A stretch of DNA of 64,000 bases, taken from assembly GCF_047511655.1 (NCBI RefSeq), contig NC_133402.1, forward strand, positions 59,834,951 through 59,898,950, read 5' to 3'. The position numbers and the translations under genes were made by a program. Source of the stretch: Castor canadensis (Eukaryota > Chordata > Mammalia > Rodentia > Castoridae). Below are positions 23,011-46,500 of the stretch, piece by piece. The notes below the pieces were generated by a model. The model made no database searches. It was given only the letters and a program-made list of their open reading frames with translations, and was not told the origin of the DNA. Position 1 is the first letter of the stretch. The number at the start of each line of letters is the position of its first letter.

Positions 23011-23168
23011 ATGCCTCCCAAAAATGGTGCCCCCTAACACACAGTAAAAGTTAATGAGCTTAATTTAAGTGATAAAGTGAAAACTGTGGAATTGTTAGAA
23101 GGTGGCATTGTCTTTAGTGGAACCTGGGCAGCACTGTGGGAAAATTGAAGGAAGCATCTGCAGGACGG
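23011..23168 (+). pseudogene. Relic of a pogo/Tigger-like transposase N-terminus
   Basis: Read from the ATG at 23011, the sequence gives MPPKNGAP, a stop, then VNELNLSDKVKTVELLEG; after a frame change near 23,116 it gives EPGQHCGKIEGSI. Both parts resemble the CENP-B/pogo-type DNA-binding domain at the start of Tigger transposases (helix 'L-DKV-V--L-EG' and '-VG-HYGKN-SSI'). The stop and frame change show it is dead. It lies about 500 bases upstream of MRPS22. Based on pattern memory only. Confidence 0.5.
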
Positions 23169-23506
23169 TACTGAACTCTAAGCAGGTTTTCCCTCAACAA
23201 TGGTCTCCTTGCAACCATATGCCTTGTTAGACCAAGTGTCTAACCACAAATTGTGAAAAGAGCTACGAAGGAAAGGAATGAGTTATAAAACAGGTTATTT
23301 GGTAGTGTTGATGGTAACAGGGCTCCGAATCAGGAGCGGAGGAGAAGTGTGAATGGAGAAGTCCAACAGGCAAAATGGATTTAAACCTAGGGATGGTTTT
23401 ATGGCAAAATGTGTTAATTAGTTATTTAGAACCATGGAAACGAATACAAGAACCAGGGAAATGAGCACTTGTCGAACTTTGGCTGCATGCGTGGGGAGAG
23501 ACAAGA

Positions 23507-23520
23507 GCACCCTCTACTTG
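23507..23520 (-). promoter_or_regulatory. CTCF-like motif upstream of MRPS22 promoter
   Basis: Minus-strand CAAGTAGAGGGTGC matches 12 of 14 positions of CCASYAGRKGGCRS. It lies 70 bases upstream of the ZNF143-type motif. Mismatch at the invariant C makes it a weak candidate. Confidence 0.3.
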
Positions 23521-23582
23521 TGAATAGGTAGTTTCAAGGAACAATCCATTGTAGGCCCAAAAGGCTCCAGGTACACTCCGCT

Positions 23583-23653
23583 CCAATAGACTACATTTCC
23601 CAGAATGTCACAGGAACAGCCCGTGAACCGGAAGTTTTTCTCGTCACTTCCGG
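23583..23653 (+). promoter_or_regulatory. MRPS22: MRPS22 core promoter motifs: CCAAT, ZNF143/STAF site, two ETS sites
   Basis: A CCAAT pentamer lies at 23583-23587. ACTACATTTCCCAGAATG at 23590-23607 closely matches the ZNF143/STAF motif (ACTACA plus TTCCCAGAATG). CCGGAAGT at 23628-23635 and its inverted copy ACTTCCGG at 23646-23653 are ETS (GABP-type) sites 10 bases apart. The cluster ends 21 bases before the start codon, so transcription probably begins within or just after it. No TATA box is visible. ETS and ZNF143 sites are typical of CpG promoters of nuclear-encoded mitochondrial genes. Motifs were read directly; binding is inferred. Confidence 0.8.
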
Positions 23654-23674
23654 CGCAAGTTGCCGCTATTAAGC

Positions 23675-36607
<12,933 letters not shown>

Positions 36608-36687
36608 AAATGCTTAAAAAATTACATTTCATTTCACTAAATACTTCCTCTTTGTTAATACTAAGGTGAATGTTTTAAAATGTCCAT

Positions 36688-36693
36688 ATTAAA
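36688..36693 (+). terminator. MRPS22: Candidate MRPS22 polyadenylation signal ATTAAA
   Basis: ATTAAA lies 81 bases after the stop codon. It is the nearest strong variant signal; no AATAAA occurs on the + strand between the two stop codons. A weaker TATAAA is at 36754-36759. T-rich sequence at 36720-36735 follows the ATTAAA at a suitable distance for a downstream element. Confidence 0.5.
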
Positions 36694-37323
36694 AGGTACT
36701 GATTTATAGCTTTTGTATAATTTTTTTCTTTTTAAATTCTAGATACTGTCTCTTATAAAAATGTAAAGAAGCATTTGTTGGCTTTTTATAAGGGGATAAC
36801 TAGATTGTATCTGAGTGCCTCATTATGAATTTCTGTATTCATGGTAGAGAGCACAAAAGAAACAAACAGTACACAGAAGCCAGGTTTAACAAGGTCAGAG
36901 GAACAGGAGTTGCAGACCCTGATTCCAGAAATGGGTAGTTGGTACACAAAAGTCAGGACGGGGTATAAGAACCCTTGCTAGCCAAGCTATGCAGACTGAG
37001 GATCAAGGAAAGGGGTTTAGATAACTATGGGATTGATACCCAGTTCTAAGAAAAATGTGATGGATGATATTTGAAAAGTATAGATTTAGTTATTCAGAGA
37101 AGAGAGAATGTGAGGCTGATCCCTTGGTGAGGTATTTTGGCTCTGTCTTCTCAAACTAGAAGTCTATTTTCACTATTCAGAAAGGAAACAAGTTTTTTAT
37201 GAAGTCAAAAGATTTTTATGAGACATGGTCTAATGACAGTATGAAAAAAAAATCCCATGTCTGTTTTAGTTAACAAGGAAAATGTAATTTAAATGCTGTG
37301 CATAAACTCCTGCTATTCTCCTT

Positions 37324-37329
37324 TTTATA
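37324..37329 (-). terminator. COPB2: Weak candidate COPB2 polyadenylation signal (TATAAA)
   Basis: TATAAA on the minus strand, 106 bases after the stop codon. It is only a variant hexamer; AATAAA and ATTAAA are absent on this strand between the stops, so the true site may lie elsewhere. Confidence 0.25.
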
Positions 37330-37434
37330 CATTTGCATATAAAAACTGAAGGATTTTCTCATAGTTCAAGCACTGTTCAGACGGTCAACACCTCTACATA
37401 GTATCTGTTCAGTCGAGTAAATTGAAAACTATAT

Positions 37435-37530
37435 TCAGTCATCCAGAATATCCTCATCCAGATTAATGTCTGTTGTGTCGAGATCTTCTAATTCCAAATT
37501 ATCCAAATCTACTTCTAGTTCAAGTAAACT
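37435..37530 (-). CDS. COPB2: COPB2 terminal coding exon 22 (residues 876-906, stop)
   Basis: Acceptor TTTGCAG. It encodes the strongly acidic tail [18 protein letters not shown], then [13 protein letters not shown], with TGA at 37435-37437. Confidence 0.96.
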   Translation of the reverse strand, partial: SLLELEVDLDNLELEDLDTTDINLDEDILDD

Positions 37531-40500
37531 CTGCAAATGAAAGGAAGATGGTGAAGTTACATGTATTTTTTTTTTTTTTAAAGTTGCCTTGTTCACAAGC
37601 CAAAGCAAGAACTAAAATTTCCTTAATAATCAAAAGAGCATCTCCCTACCTCAGAGCCTCTGCTCAGAAACTGACGCTGATGACACCACTTACACACTTA
37701 CACTGCATGTGTTCATGGGGAATGGCTGACCTACCTTTTCTTCTTTGTTGGCTGTTTGGGAGGCCACAATAACTGGAGTAGGAGAAACGGGTTTCTCATC
37801 AAATTCCTGAAAGCCCAAGTAGATGCATATATGAAGAAAAAAGAACTTGCCCAGAAATTTAAATATTTTCCCCAAGGGAAGGAAGCTCAGGATGAGAAAT
37901 GGGAGACAGAATAGATCAACAATCTCAGGCAAATTATCACCTGCGGTACTCTACTGACCTGTTGAGTTACAGCTCTTGAGGGCTGAAAGCCTTTTGCCTC
38001 TTCTATAACATTTCTTTCTTCATTTGGCTATCAGAGAATAAAGCAATGATAAAGTATTCTGAAATCACAATTGGTCTAAACTCTTGACCTAAATCCCAGA
38101 CATTAGCTCTTAGTAATGTATTTAGCAAGTTTGAAACCTAAAGTCACAAATGTACTTTCAACCTGCAGTCAAACTAAATGAAGCCTGGCACCCTGCCACT
38201 CACCGTGACAAGGGGGTACTGTTTGGCTGGCCACAGATCAGCATGTGTTTCCTTCACCCATTCTTCAACAACAAAGGCTTCTTTTAATCCAGGAAAAAGG
38301 TTTTCATATTCTGTTGGGTCAGCAAGGGATTCTGCTGCTTTCTGATTGACTTTTGAGAGATTTTCCCTCCAGAGTTTCACTACCCTATTATAGACATCAT
38401 GGAACCAAAGAGACTAAGTAAGTGTGCACTGTTTTCATTGGAAACATTTCTTCCTAAAATTAAAAGTCTGTACCTTGAAACTTGACTGGGTAAGTAAGTC
38501 CGGGCCAGGAAGGCAGCTTCTGGCAGTCTTCCCGTTCTAATCAAGAGCTCTAGACAAGCGTCAAGCCTAAAGATTAAAAGGAGAGGCACTGTTATAAGAA
38601 TAAACCACTATAATAATGGCACTTAACACCTGAAAAAAATGGATTTTGTGTTGTAAAACCAAAATCCTCTCCAATCCCTCACACATTTGTCTCATTTCTG
38701 TTACTGAGCCATTTACTTGTGTTAATGGTGTTTGACAAAATTAGTGGACTTTAGGGACGGGGGATAAGACAGCTTTGTGACCACTTTCAATCTACTTAGT
38801 TTTAACAACTCTTAAGAATCTAAGTGGGCTTTCCAAGAGAAGTTAAGGCAGAATTGATTAGCAAACTTTGAACACTTCATGATATATAGGTAGAAATTCA
38901 GTCTAGGGTAGTGTTTTTACATGGGCTGGGCATACAGTCCAGTGGTGCCCAGTAGGAGGATACCAAAGTGTCTTTAAAATTTTTAATGTCAGTTTTTCTC
39001 TGTGCAAGCTTTATAAAGTAGATGTGTTTCAGAATTCAGTATTTTGTCCTTTAGAAAAGTAATATAGTGCATACATCATATATCATCCAACATCCAGTGC
39101 CAACCAAAAGCTACAAACAATATTTTTGCAATAGCACATGACTATTAAATGCAATAAAAAATTATCAAGTGGCATAAAAGCAACTAAAAATAGTATGCCT
39201 GTGTTCATGTCAGGTTTTGTCACCACCAAATAAGTTATAAAAAATTCTCAAAATATTTTTGGGTTTTTGAAATATGTATAAGTATAGTGCACCTATTTCT
39301 AAGGTCTATAAACCTTCACTCACATACATGTATTCGGAGTTTTATAACAGGGTTGAGGAATGTAGCTCCATGGAAGAGTGCTTGCTTAATATGCACGAAG
39401 AACTGAGATTTTATGCCCCAGTACTTAAAAAAGTTTTATGAAATAATTTGATATGTAGAGCAAAGTTAACGAATATTCCTGTTTTCTATATTTTACTTAC
39501 AAAAACGCTAACTAATGTCTAAATGATTTGGTTTGTACTAACTGATAAGAGTTAAAATAGGCAACACTTTTATGTTCTACAGCTGGGCTCAAATCTAAAA
39601 GAAAGTGGCATGTTCATCCTGTACCCTTGCCATGTGCAGATCAGAACCAGCCCAGGTGGACATTTAGGTACCACAAGCAGCGCAGTAGCCTCTTGCTGAC
39701 ATCCAATAAAACGCTTTGGCTATGAACCGGCAGGTGTGAGAAGGGTTTTGCTCAGCAGTTCTCCCACCCTGAAGAGCTCAGTTAACTCACATATTTAGAC
39801 CAAATGTCACAGAACATCCCTTGCTGAAGGTGAGTGTCACCAAGGTAGTGCTGTCATCCTCTGACTGCCCCCACCAGTCAACACCAACTAACCATCCATC
39901 AGTTCTCTGGGATTCATTCATCATTCGTCTCAAAAACCATCCTTGAAGTCAATGCAGAAATAACTGCTTTTCATTGTGCTGCTCATCATCTTCTAGGCCT
40001 TGTTAATACTTACTTGCCCTGTAAAAAGTAGCTCATGAATGCCACATTGTTTTTGCCATCTCTCTCCGCGCCCTCTGCAAGCTTGTTTACCATGCTGGCA
40101 TTTCCAGAGGCAGTGGCCAAGAGCAGCAGACCCCCATAGTCCTGGGCATGGTGCAGGCACTCCTGGGCCAGGCCAAACTCACACTTACTAATTGCAAGTT
40201 CAGCAAGTTGTTTCCATTTCTGTTCAGACTACAAGAAAGAATCCAAGTTAAAATGTCTTTGGAAACAAAATTTCCAATGTCAACATTATTCTGTTACCCT
40301 GAACATTACTGAGCTGACAACAGAATATATATAATGAAAGTTATTTGTGTACACAAAATTTAATTTTAATGATGCGCAAATATTTACAAACTCATATTTT
40401 TATTTTGTAATTACATAGCGAAACTAAAAACCATCTAACTGGAGTTTTTAGGTATTTACATTGCAATTATTTTAATGAGTGAATTTAATGACACTCTTTG

Positions 40501-43500
40501 AAAGAATAGAAAATTATGTCCTTAAATATTCAGCAGTAAATAAAAATCATTTGTAGCATCTCAGAAATCAAATAAAATGCGTCACATTTGATCTTCATAG
40601 TTAAAACTTCTTTTGCACAATCTCAATTTACCAGTAAATGCTAGACTTAAATCACAATTGGAGGCACGCAATATACAAAGATCTATAAAAATATCATTAA
40701 ACTGTCTTGCAAAATGTCAGAACTCTCCTTTAACTGCCAGCATCCAGTTTGGAATATTTGCAGATTACTGCTATGTCTATTCTCAGAGTTCCCAGACTAC
40801 CCACTAGCATTTTAAATCTTTCCTTCTCTTGTAAAACAGATCTCAGTTAAGATAGGAAAATACTTTGGAAATAAATTATAGTGCTAAGAATAATAATCCA
40901 TTGAACACATGCAAAGAGAGACAATAACCTCACCAAAATGAGTCATTAATTTCTGAGAAGCCTTAATAACAAAACTATACAAACACGCAGGAGTACCTAC
41001 TGACCTTTTCATTGATTATGAAAAATCATGAATTAGTACATACCTCTGCCTCCACTGCTAACAGGTATGCAATCTTTAACTCTCCAAGTTGAAGAGCAAG
41101 CTCAAAACGGTGCTCAGGATCTGTGGATACTGTAAGTGCTTGTTGCTTGAAGCCCTAAGAAGTTTTAAAAACAAAACGGGTGTGTGTGTGTGTGATTTAT
41201 GCATCCAAAATGTGTGTGTAGTATAGTACATACATGGGGCAAATCATCTATTTCCCTTTCAAACTAAAAATAACTTGCTATACAGAAATCCCAAAACCTA
41301 AAAGAAAATAGCAGATAACAAAATATTCTCTAATTGAGAAGACCAAAATTAGAGTCATTAACCTGGCAGATACTATTCAGTTACACAATACCTACTGATT
41401 TTTAAGATCATGGAAATTGACAAAACTCAAGTAAAACAACAATTAGTAAAATTAGAAATGTAAACAAATGTCAAAAAGAAAGTGATTTTGAGAAGGAGAT
41501 TGAAGAGTCACTTCAAAAGAGAAGCAAGGCACGGGTAACTCAGTTGTTGGTAATCTTAAAGCTGGGCCTTAGACATCATCTCACCTAGGACTCATTTTAC
41601 AGATGAGATGATTGGTAATAAATGGGCGAATAAAGGGAAATCAAATATAAAATCTTCCAATTTTCTATCATCTGTGGTCATTTAGCAACCATTTTGTAAT
41701 TCGGGTCCAGATGTGATGAGGTACCATTACCTATGACTTGTGTTGGTCACATGTCCTGCTTACTGGTCAGCAAATATCCTTTGGGATAGGAAAGGAAGCC
41801 TAAGGTTTCCTTTCCATGCTCCATTAAGCCATCAGGAACAGGCTTTTACACTGACTTTTATAAGTACAAAATTTGCTTCTTCCACAAGACAAGCAGTGCT
41901 GATGGGCAAGATTTGGAGCTCTAGGGATGTGACGTATTAGAGGACAAGCACAAGACTAATTCACTTCTTCACTCCGCGGAGGAGCAGTGCTCAGATGAGA
42001 TGGTCAGGATGAAGGAGCCAGACAGCTTTCGGAATTTTGTCTGGTTAGATCGTCAAGATAGCTTTACGGTGTTTGAAATGTGTTAACTTTTCAGAATGTA
42101 CAAATTGTCACCCGATCCTCAATCCATCCATGAGTGCAATGTAAACAGCTATTCTAAAGAATGAGTTACTCTTTTTCTTTACTAGCACCGATGGAAGACA
42201 ACCCGAAACCCAAAGCTGAAGGACAGATCTTTGGAACTAGTCAGATGTAGGTAAAGGCAAAATAAATTAAATGGGGTAATTACATATAGACACTTTTTTT
42301 TCCCCCAAATCTCCACTAAAATGACACTTCAGAGATTTTTTTTAAGGCATAAACTCCCAAGGACATACTAGAAAAGTAGAGGAAAAATGGCTAACAAAAT
42401 TTTAGAAGCTGGAAAGCTGGTGGATGAGTAAAAACATTCAGTTAAAACACTAGAGAAAATGAGTCCTAAATGAGAAGTGAAGATGGCATAGAAACAACCT
42501 GGTTCATACCTCAGAATTCCCAAGCTATCTCATGAAGGGCAGTGCTAAAAACAAACGTTAAAACTGCCTAGAAATAGCTGGATAGCCCAGATCCACTTCT
42601 GCCCCTCCTATCCCTTGACACACAAAGTCATCAGGTCTATTCTTCAGAGAGGGTCTGTGGTCTGGGGCATACCCAGCATGACACCTGGAGGAGGGAGTAT
42701 GGAGCATCAGGAAGAAACAGGATGTTATGAGATTGGTTAGAGACTAAATGAAATTCTAAACAATGAGACTCTGAATTGTCTTCTACTCAGCCCCCAGAAT
42801 GACAGTTACTAGGGAATTTCTCTGTCAAATCTAAGTAGCTCAAGGGGAAGACACTAAGATGTCAGTCCTCAAGGCTGTATGTCAGCTAGAACAGTGTCTA
42901 GAATGTTGTTAAATGCTCATTAAATGAAAAAATGAACTGTCATTATCTTCCCTAGGTGAAGATATTGACATGTACATATAGCTCGCCAACTGAATGGCCA
43001 ACTACATCACTTACTGTGATGTTCACACCCAATAAGCCCCACCTGCAAACTCAGACCTTCTGATCTTCTTACATCCCCACTCTTACAGAAGGCCCAAAGA
43101 CCAACAGATACCTGAGGAAAATCTCCAACAGGACAGAAAAAGACCAAAACAAATCAATAAAAGCAACTTGAAAGAAGCACACCATTAGAGGAAAAGTGCA
43201 AAACTGAAAAAATTTCAGATCTTCAGTGAGGTAAGAGAAACTTTCACCTATAAACAAGAGTAAGATTTATTAAGTCAAGAATAGCAACAACAAAAAAGTG
43301 TTGTTAAGTCCAAGATAGGAACAATTCCAGAAAGAGAATACAGAAAACAAAAAAGGAAATCAGCACAGAATGACCCATGAAAATCTCTTCAGGAATGAAG
43401 GGCCTGTGCTTTCCGTTAAAGAGCTCATCTAATGTCCAGCACAAAGAATGAAAACTGGCCCCTACCAAGGCCCACCATCACAACATTTCAGAACAACAGG

Positions 43501-46500
43501 GATAAGATCCAAAGAGCTGGGAAAACTCACGCTTTGGTCATGTACCAAGAAGCGGGAATAAGAATGGCTTTAGACTTCAACAATAACTAGAAGCTAGAAG
43601 GCAACAACAGCATCAATGCCTTCAAAATTTTGAGAGAACTACCTCCAATCTAGAATTTTATACTTGATTAAATGGCCAAATATATTTTAGGGTAGAATAA
43701 TGACATCAGATATTTGCAGTTGCAAGAAAATTTACCTCCTTAAATAACCTTTTCTCAGGAAACAGCTAACGGACATGCTTCACAAAAATGAGGGAGTAAA
43801 ACAGGAAAGAAGATAAGAGATATAGGCTACAGTGGATCCAACTCAAAAGAGAGACAAGGGAGACGCAGCCCCAACATAATGGGAAGGGTATCCATGATGA
43901 GACTAGAAATACTAGTCTAGTCTGAAGCAGATGAGCCAAACGGAAAGGACAGCTCAAGGAAGTCTGGAGAACCAATATGGTCTAGGGAGAATTTACAGTA
44001 AGTACACAGAACATTGAGCAAAGCGGGGAAAAGACTTAGGAGCTTCAGTGAAAACAAATATAGGAAGAGAAAGCTACACTATCCTACATGGGTCAGCCAT
44101 CAACACTGGTTACATAGCCATGCAAACATCAAATACTGATCTCACTGAAATTGTAGTTAGTGGGGGATAAGGGCTAGGAAAGTAGCAAGCATGTGTGTGT
44201 CTGCAGTACTTTTGAAAGAAAGCTAAATTCTCATCTACAGAATAGAAGTCACAAAAAATGCCTACTGCTGAGAATAAAGAAAGTTTGCTGCTGTATTGTG
44301 CATTATTTAGAGATGGGGAAGTAAATGCCAAAAGACTTAGTTAAAGAATTGAGTAACTTCTTCTAGGAAGTACGAAGGGGATGGGAAATGGAAGTCTGCT
44401 TTTTCTAAAGTCTTGCAGAACTTACTTTATATGCTGTGCATATGATTGGTTAAAAAATACTATGTTAAGGAAAAAGTGTGTCAATAATGGCAAACTTTAT
44501 TTTGTAGATATTTTGCCACGGTTTTGAAAAAAGATGATAGAAAAAAATACAGTAGAAATCAAAATATTAAGAGGCAGGAGACTGATACATCATCGTCAAT
44601 GTTTAAAGGGCACTGAGGGCACTGAGGAGGGAGTGTATCATATGCTCTAACTGCCTTACCCTAAGAAATTCCACTGCCGTGAAAAAAGTCAGTAGTGATT
44701 AAGAAACATTTTTCAACATTCTTTGAAATTGCTGGTTTTAAAAAACAAAAACAAAAAAAGGGGAGAAGGGGTGAGAAAAAAAACTCTTACCTGCTTTTCT
44801 AAAAAGTGTGCAACCCTGGTCCTCTGTTCTTTTGGAATGGTAGGAAGGACCTTATCAGCCATGCTGAAATCCCTCCGCATGACAGCGGTCTGGTATTCCA
44901 GGACTGAAACCAGCAGGGAGTAGCTAACGATGTTCAATTCTTTGTCCCCCAGATAAAGCCTATTGTCCTTAGGAATGTAGCCCAGGAGATACATCGTCCT
45001 ATGGTAGAAACGTGAGAGGCTCAAATCTGCATTACACACATACCCCTTGCCTCTTGCTTAAAATCATTCCCTGTGATAAATGCAATTTTGATTAACAACA
45101 GGCAACCTACTAAAACTGCAACAGAAAAATCAGCCTATCACTGTTACGAATCTGCACCAGTTTTGTTTAGAAAAGCACTTTTAAATTTAGGATGCTTAAG
45201 ACAAAAGCAAAATGACAGCTACCTGTCCAAGTGGGCAATGGTGACGATTTCTCCTCCAACGTAGTAATTTAATCTGTTCACAGAACTTGTGTAAATGAAG
45301 CAGTCGCCTACCCACAACCCTGTTTTCACAATTTCCTGGATCTCACCAAGAACCTGTAGAAAGAAAATAAAGACTACTACTACCTTAGCCAACACCAGAA
45401 ATTTCTCACTAACAGAAGCTGAATATAATTAAGGGTGATAAGGTGACAAGGAATGAAAGTATGTCTATTTCAAGAATAAGAATCTTTCCTTAGAATTTCT
45501 GTCTTCATTTAAAAACAGATTTTTAGCTGAGTGTCCATCATGTGAAACCTCACTGCTGGGCCAAAACTGTGATCTAAAAGAGTATTGAGCTAAACCCCTA
45601 TTGCACATGGAGCTGGAAATGAGGTAGGATGTCTCCACAATGGGTAATTTATCTTTTTCATTTGGGAGCTCATTTAAATTCCTCTGGCTAAATAGTCTCA
45701 AAACCAAAACAACTTCCAATATCCTTACTGAAAAATATCAAAGTAAGTCCAAAGATTTCCTAAAACCAAAGCACAAATTTCTTTTAAGCATATTTACTTT
45801 TCAGATCCTGATCTTTGAGCTAAGATTTTAATTTTCACACTTCACCAGAACTCTTAACATAATTAGTCTACCCAAAACTTATTTAATTTTACATCATGAT
45901 CAAGTGGAATTTATTTCAGGAATGGAAAACTGGTTTAATAATAAAAATATCATTCACAGAATAAACAGAAAAGCCAGTAGTTTAGAAAAAGCACATGACA
46001 GAATTAAACAGTCATTTAGAGTTTTTCCCAAACCCTAATTTATAATGAAGTGATAAGACTGGTACTGTCTGTTGTAAGGACATAAAGCATTTAAAACAAA
46101 GACGTGCTGAGGCAATTACCTCAAAGGCATCTTCAATGCCATCTTCAGTCACTCCCTCATGTGTTTCCTGAGCAGCCAAGACCTTTTCTGACAGGTACTT
46201 AAGGATAAAGAATGACTCCTCGGTGGCGATGCAGACTAGCTCTCCAGAATCAGACCAGAAAATCTGCAACAGGACAAACAAACAGACAAGTGATCTGGCT
46301 TTCTGAGCAGGTGTGACAAACTGCACACACCTTTGTTTCTTACAGGATTAATCTTCTATTAAGATAATAACTATGCACGTCACAATTTTATATAGTGTAT
46401 TTAAGCACATGTTTGGGAGGGCAGACAGGGCAGGACTGCTTTATTCAGCTAGAAATGAAGACCAGTGGGAGACAAGGAGAGCTGTTAGTCACCACTGGAT

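Larger units (their letters stand above)
36608..37434. other. Convergent 3' ends of MRPS22 and COPB2
   Basis: 827 bases separate the two stop codons. The segment must hold both 3' UTRs or let them overlap. Neither strand has AATAAA here. On the COPB2 (minus) strand the best variant seen is TATAAA at 37324-37329. No repeat was recognised in this stretch. Confidence 0.7.
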
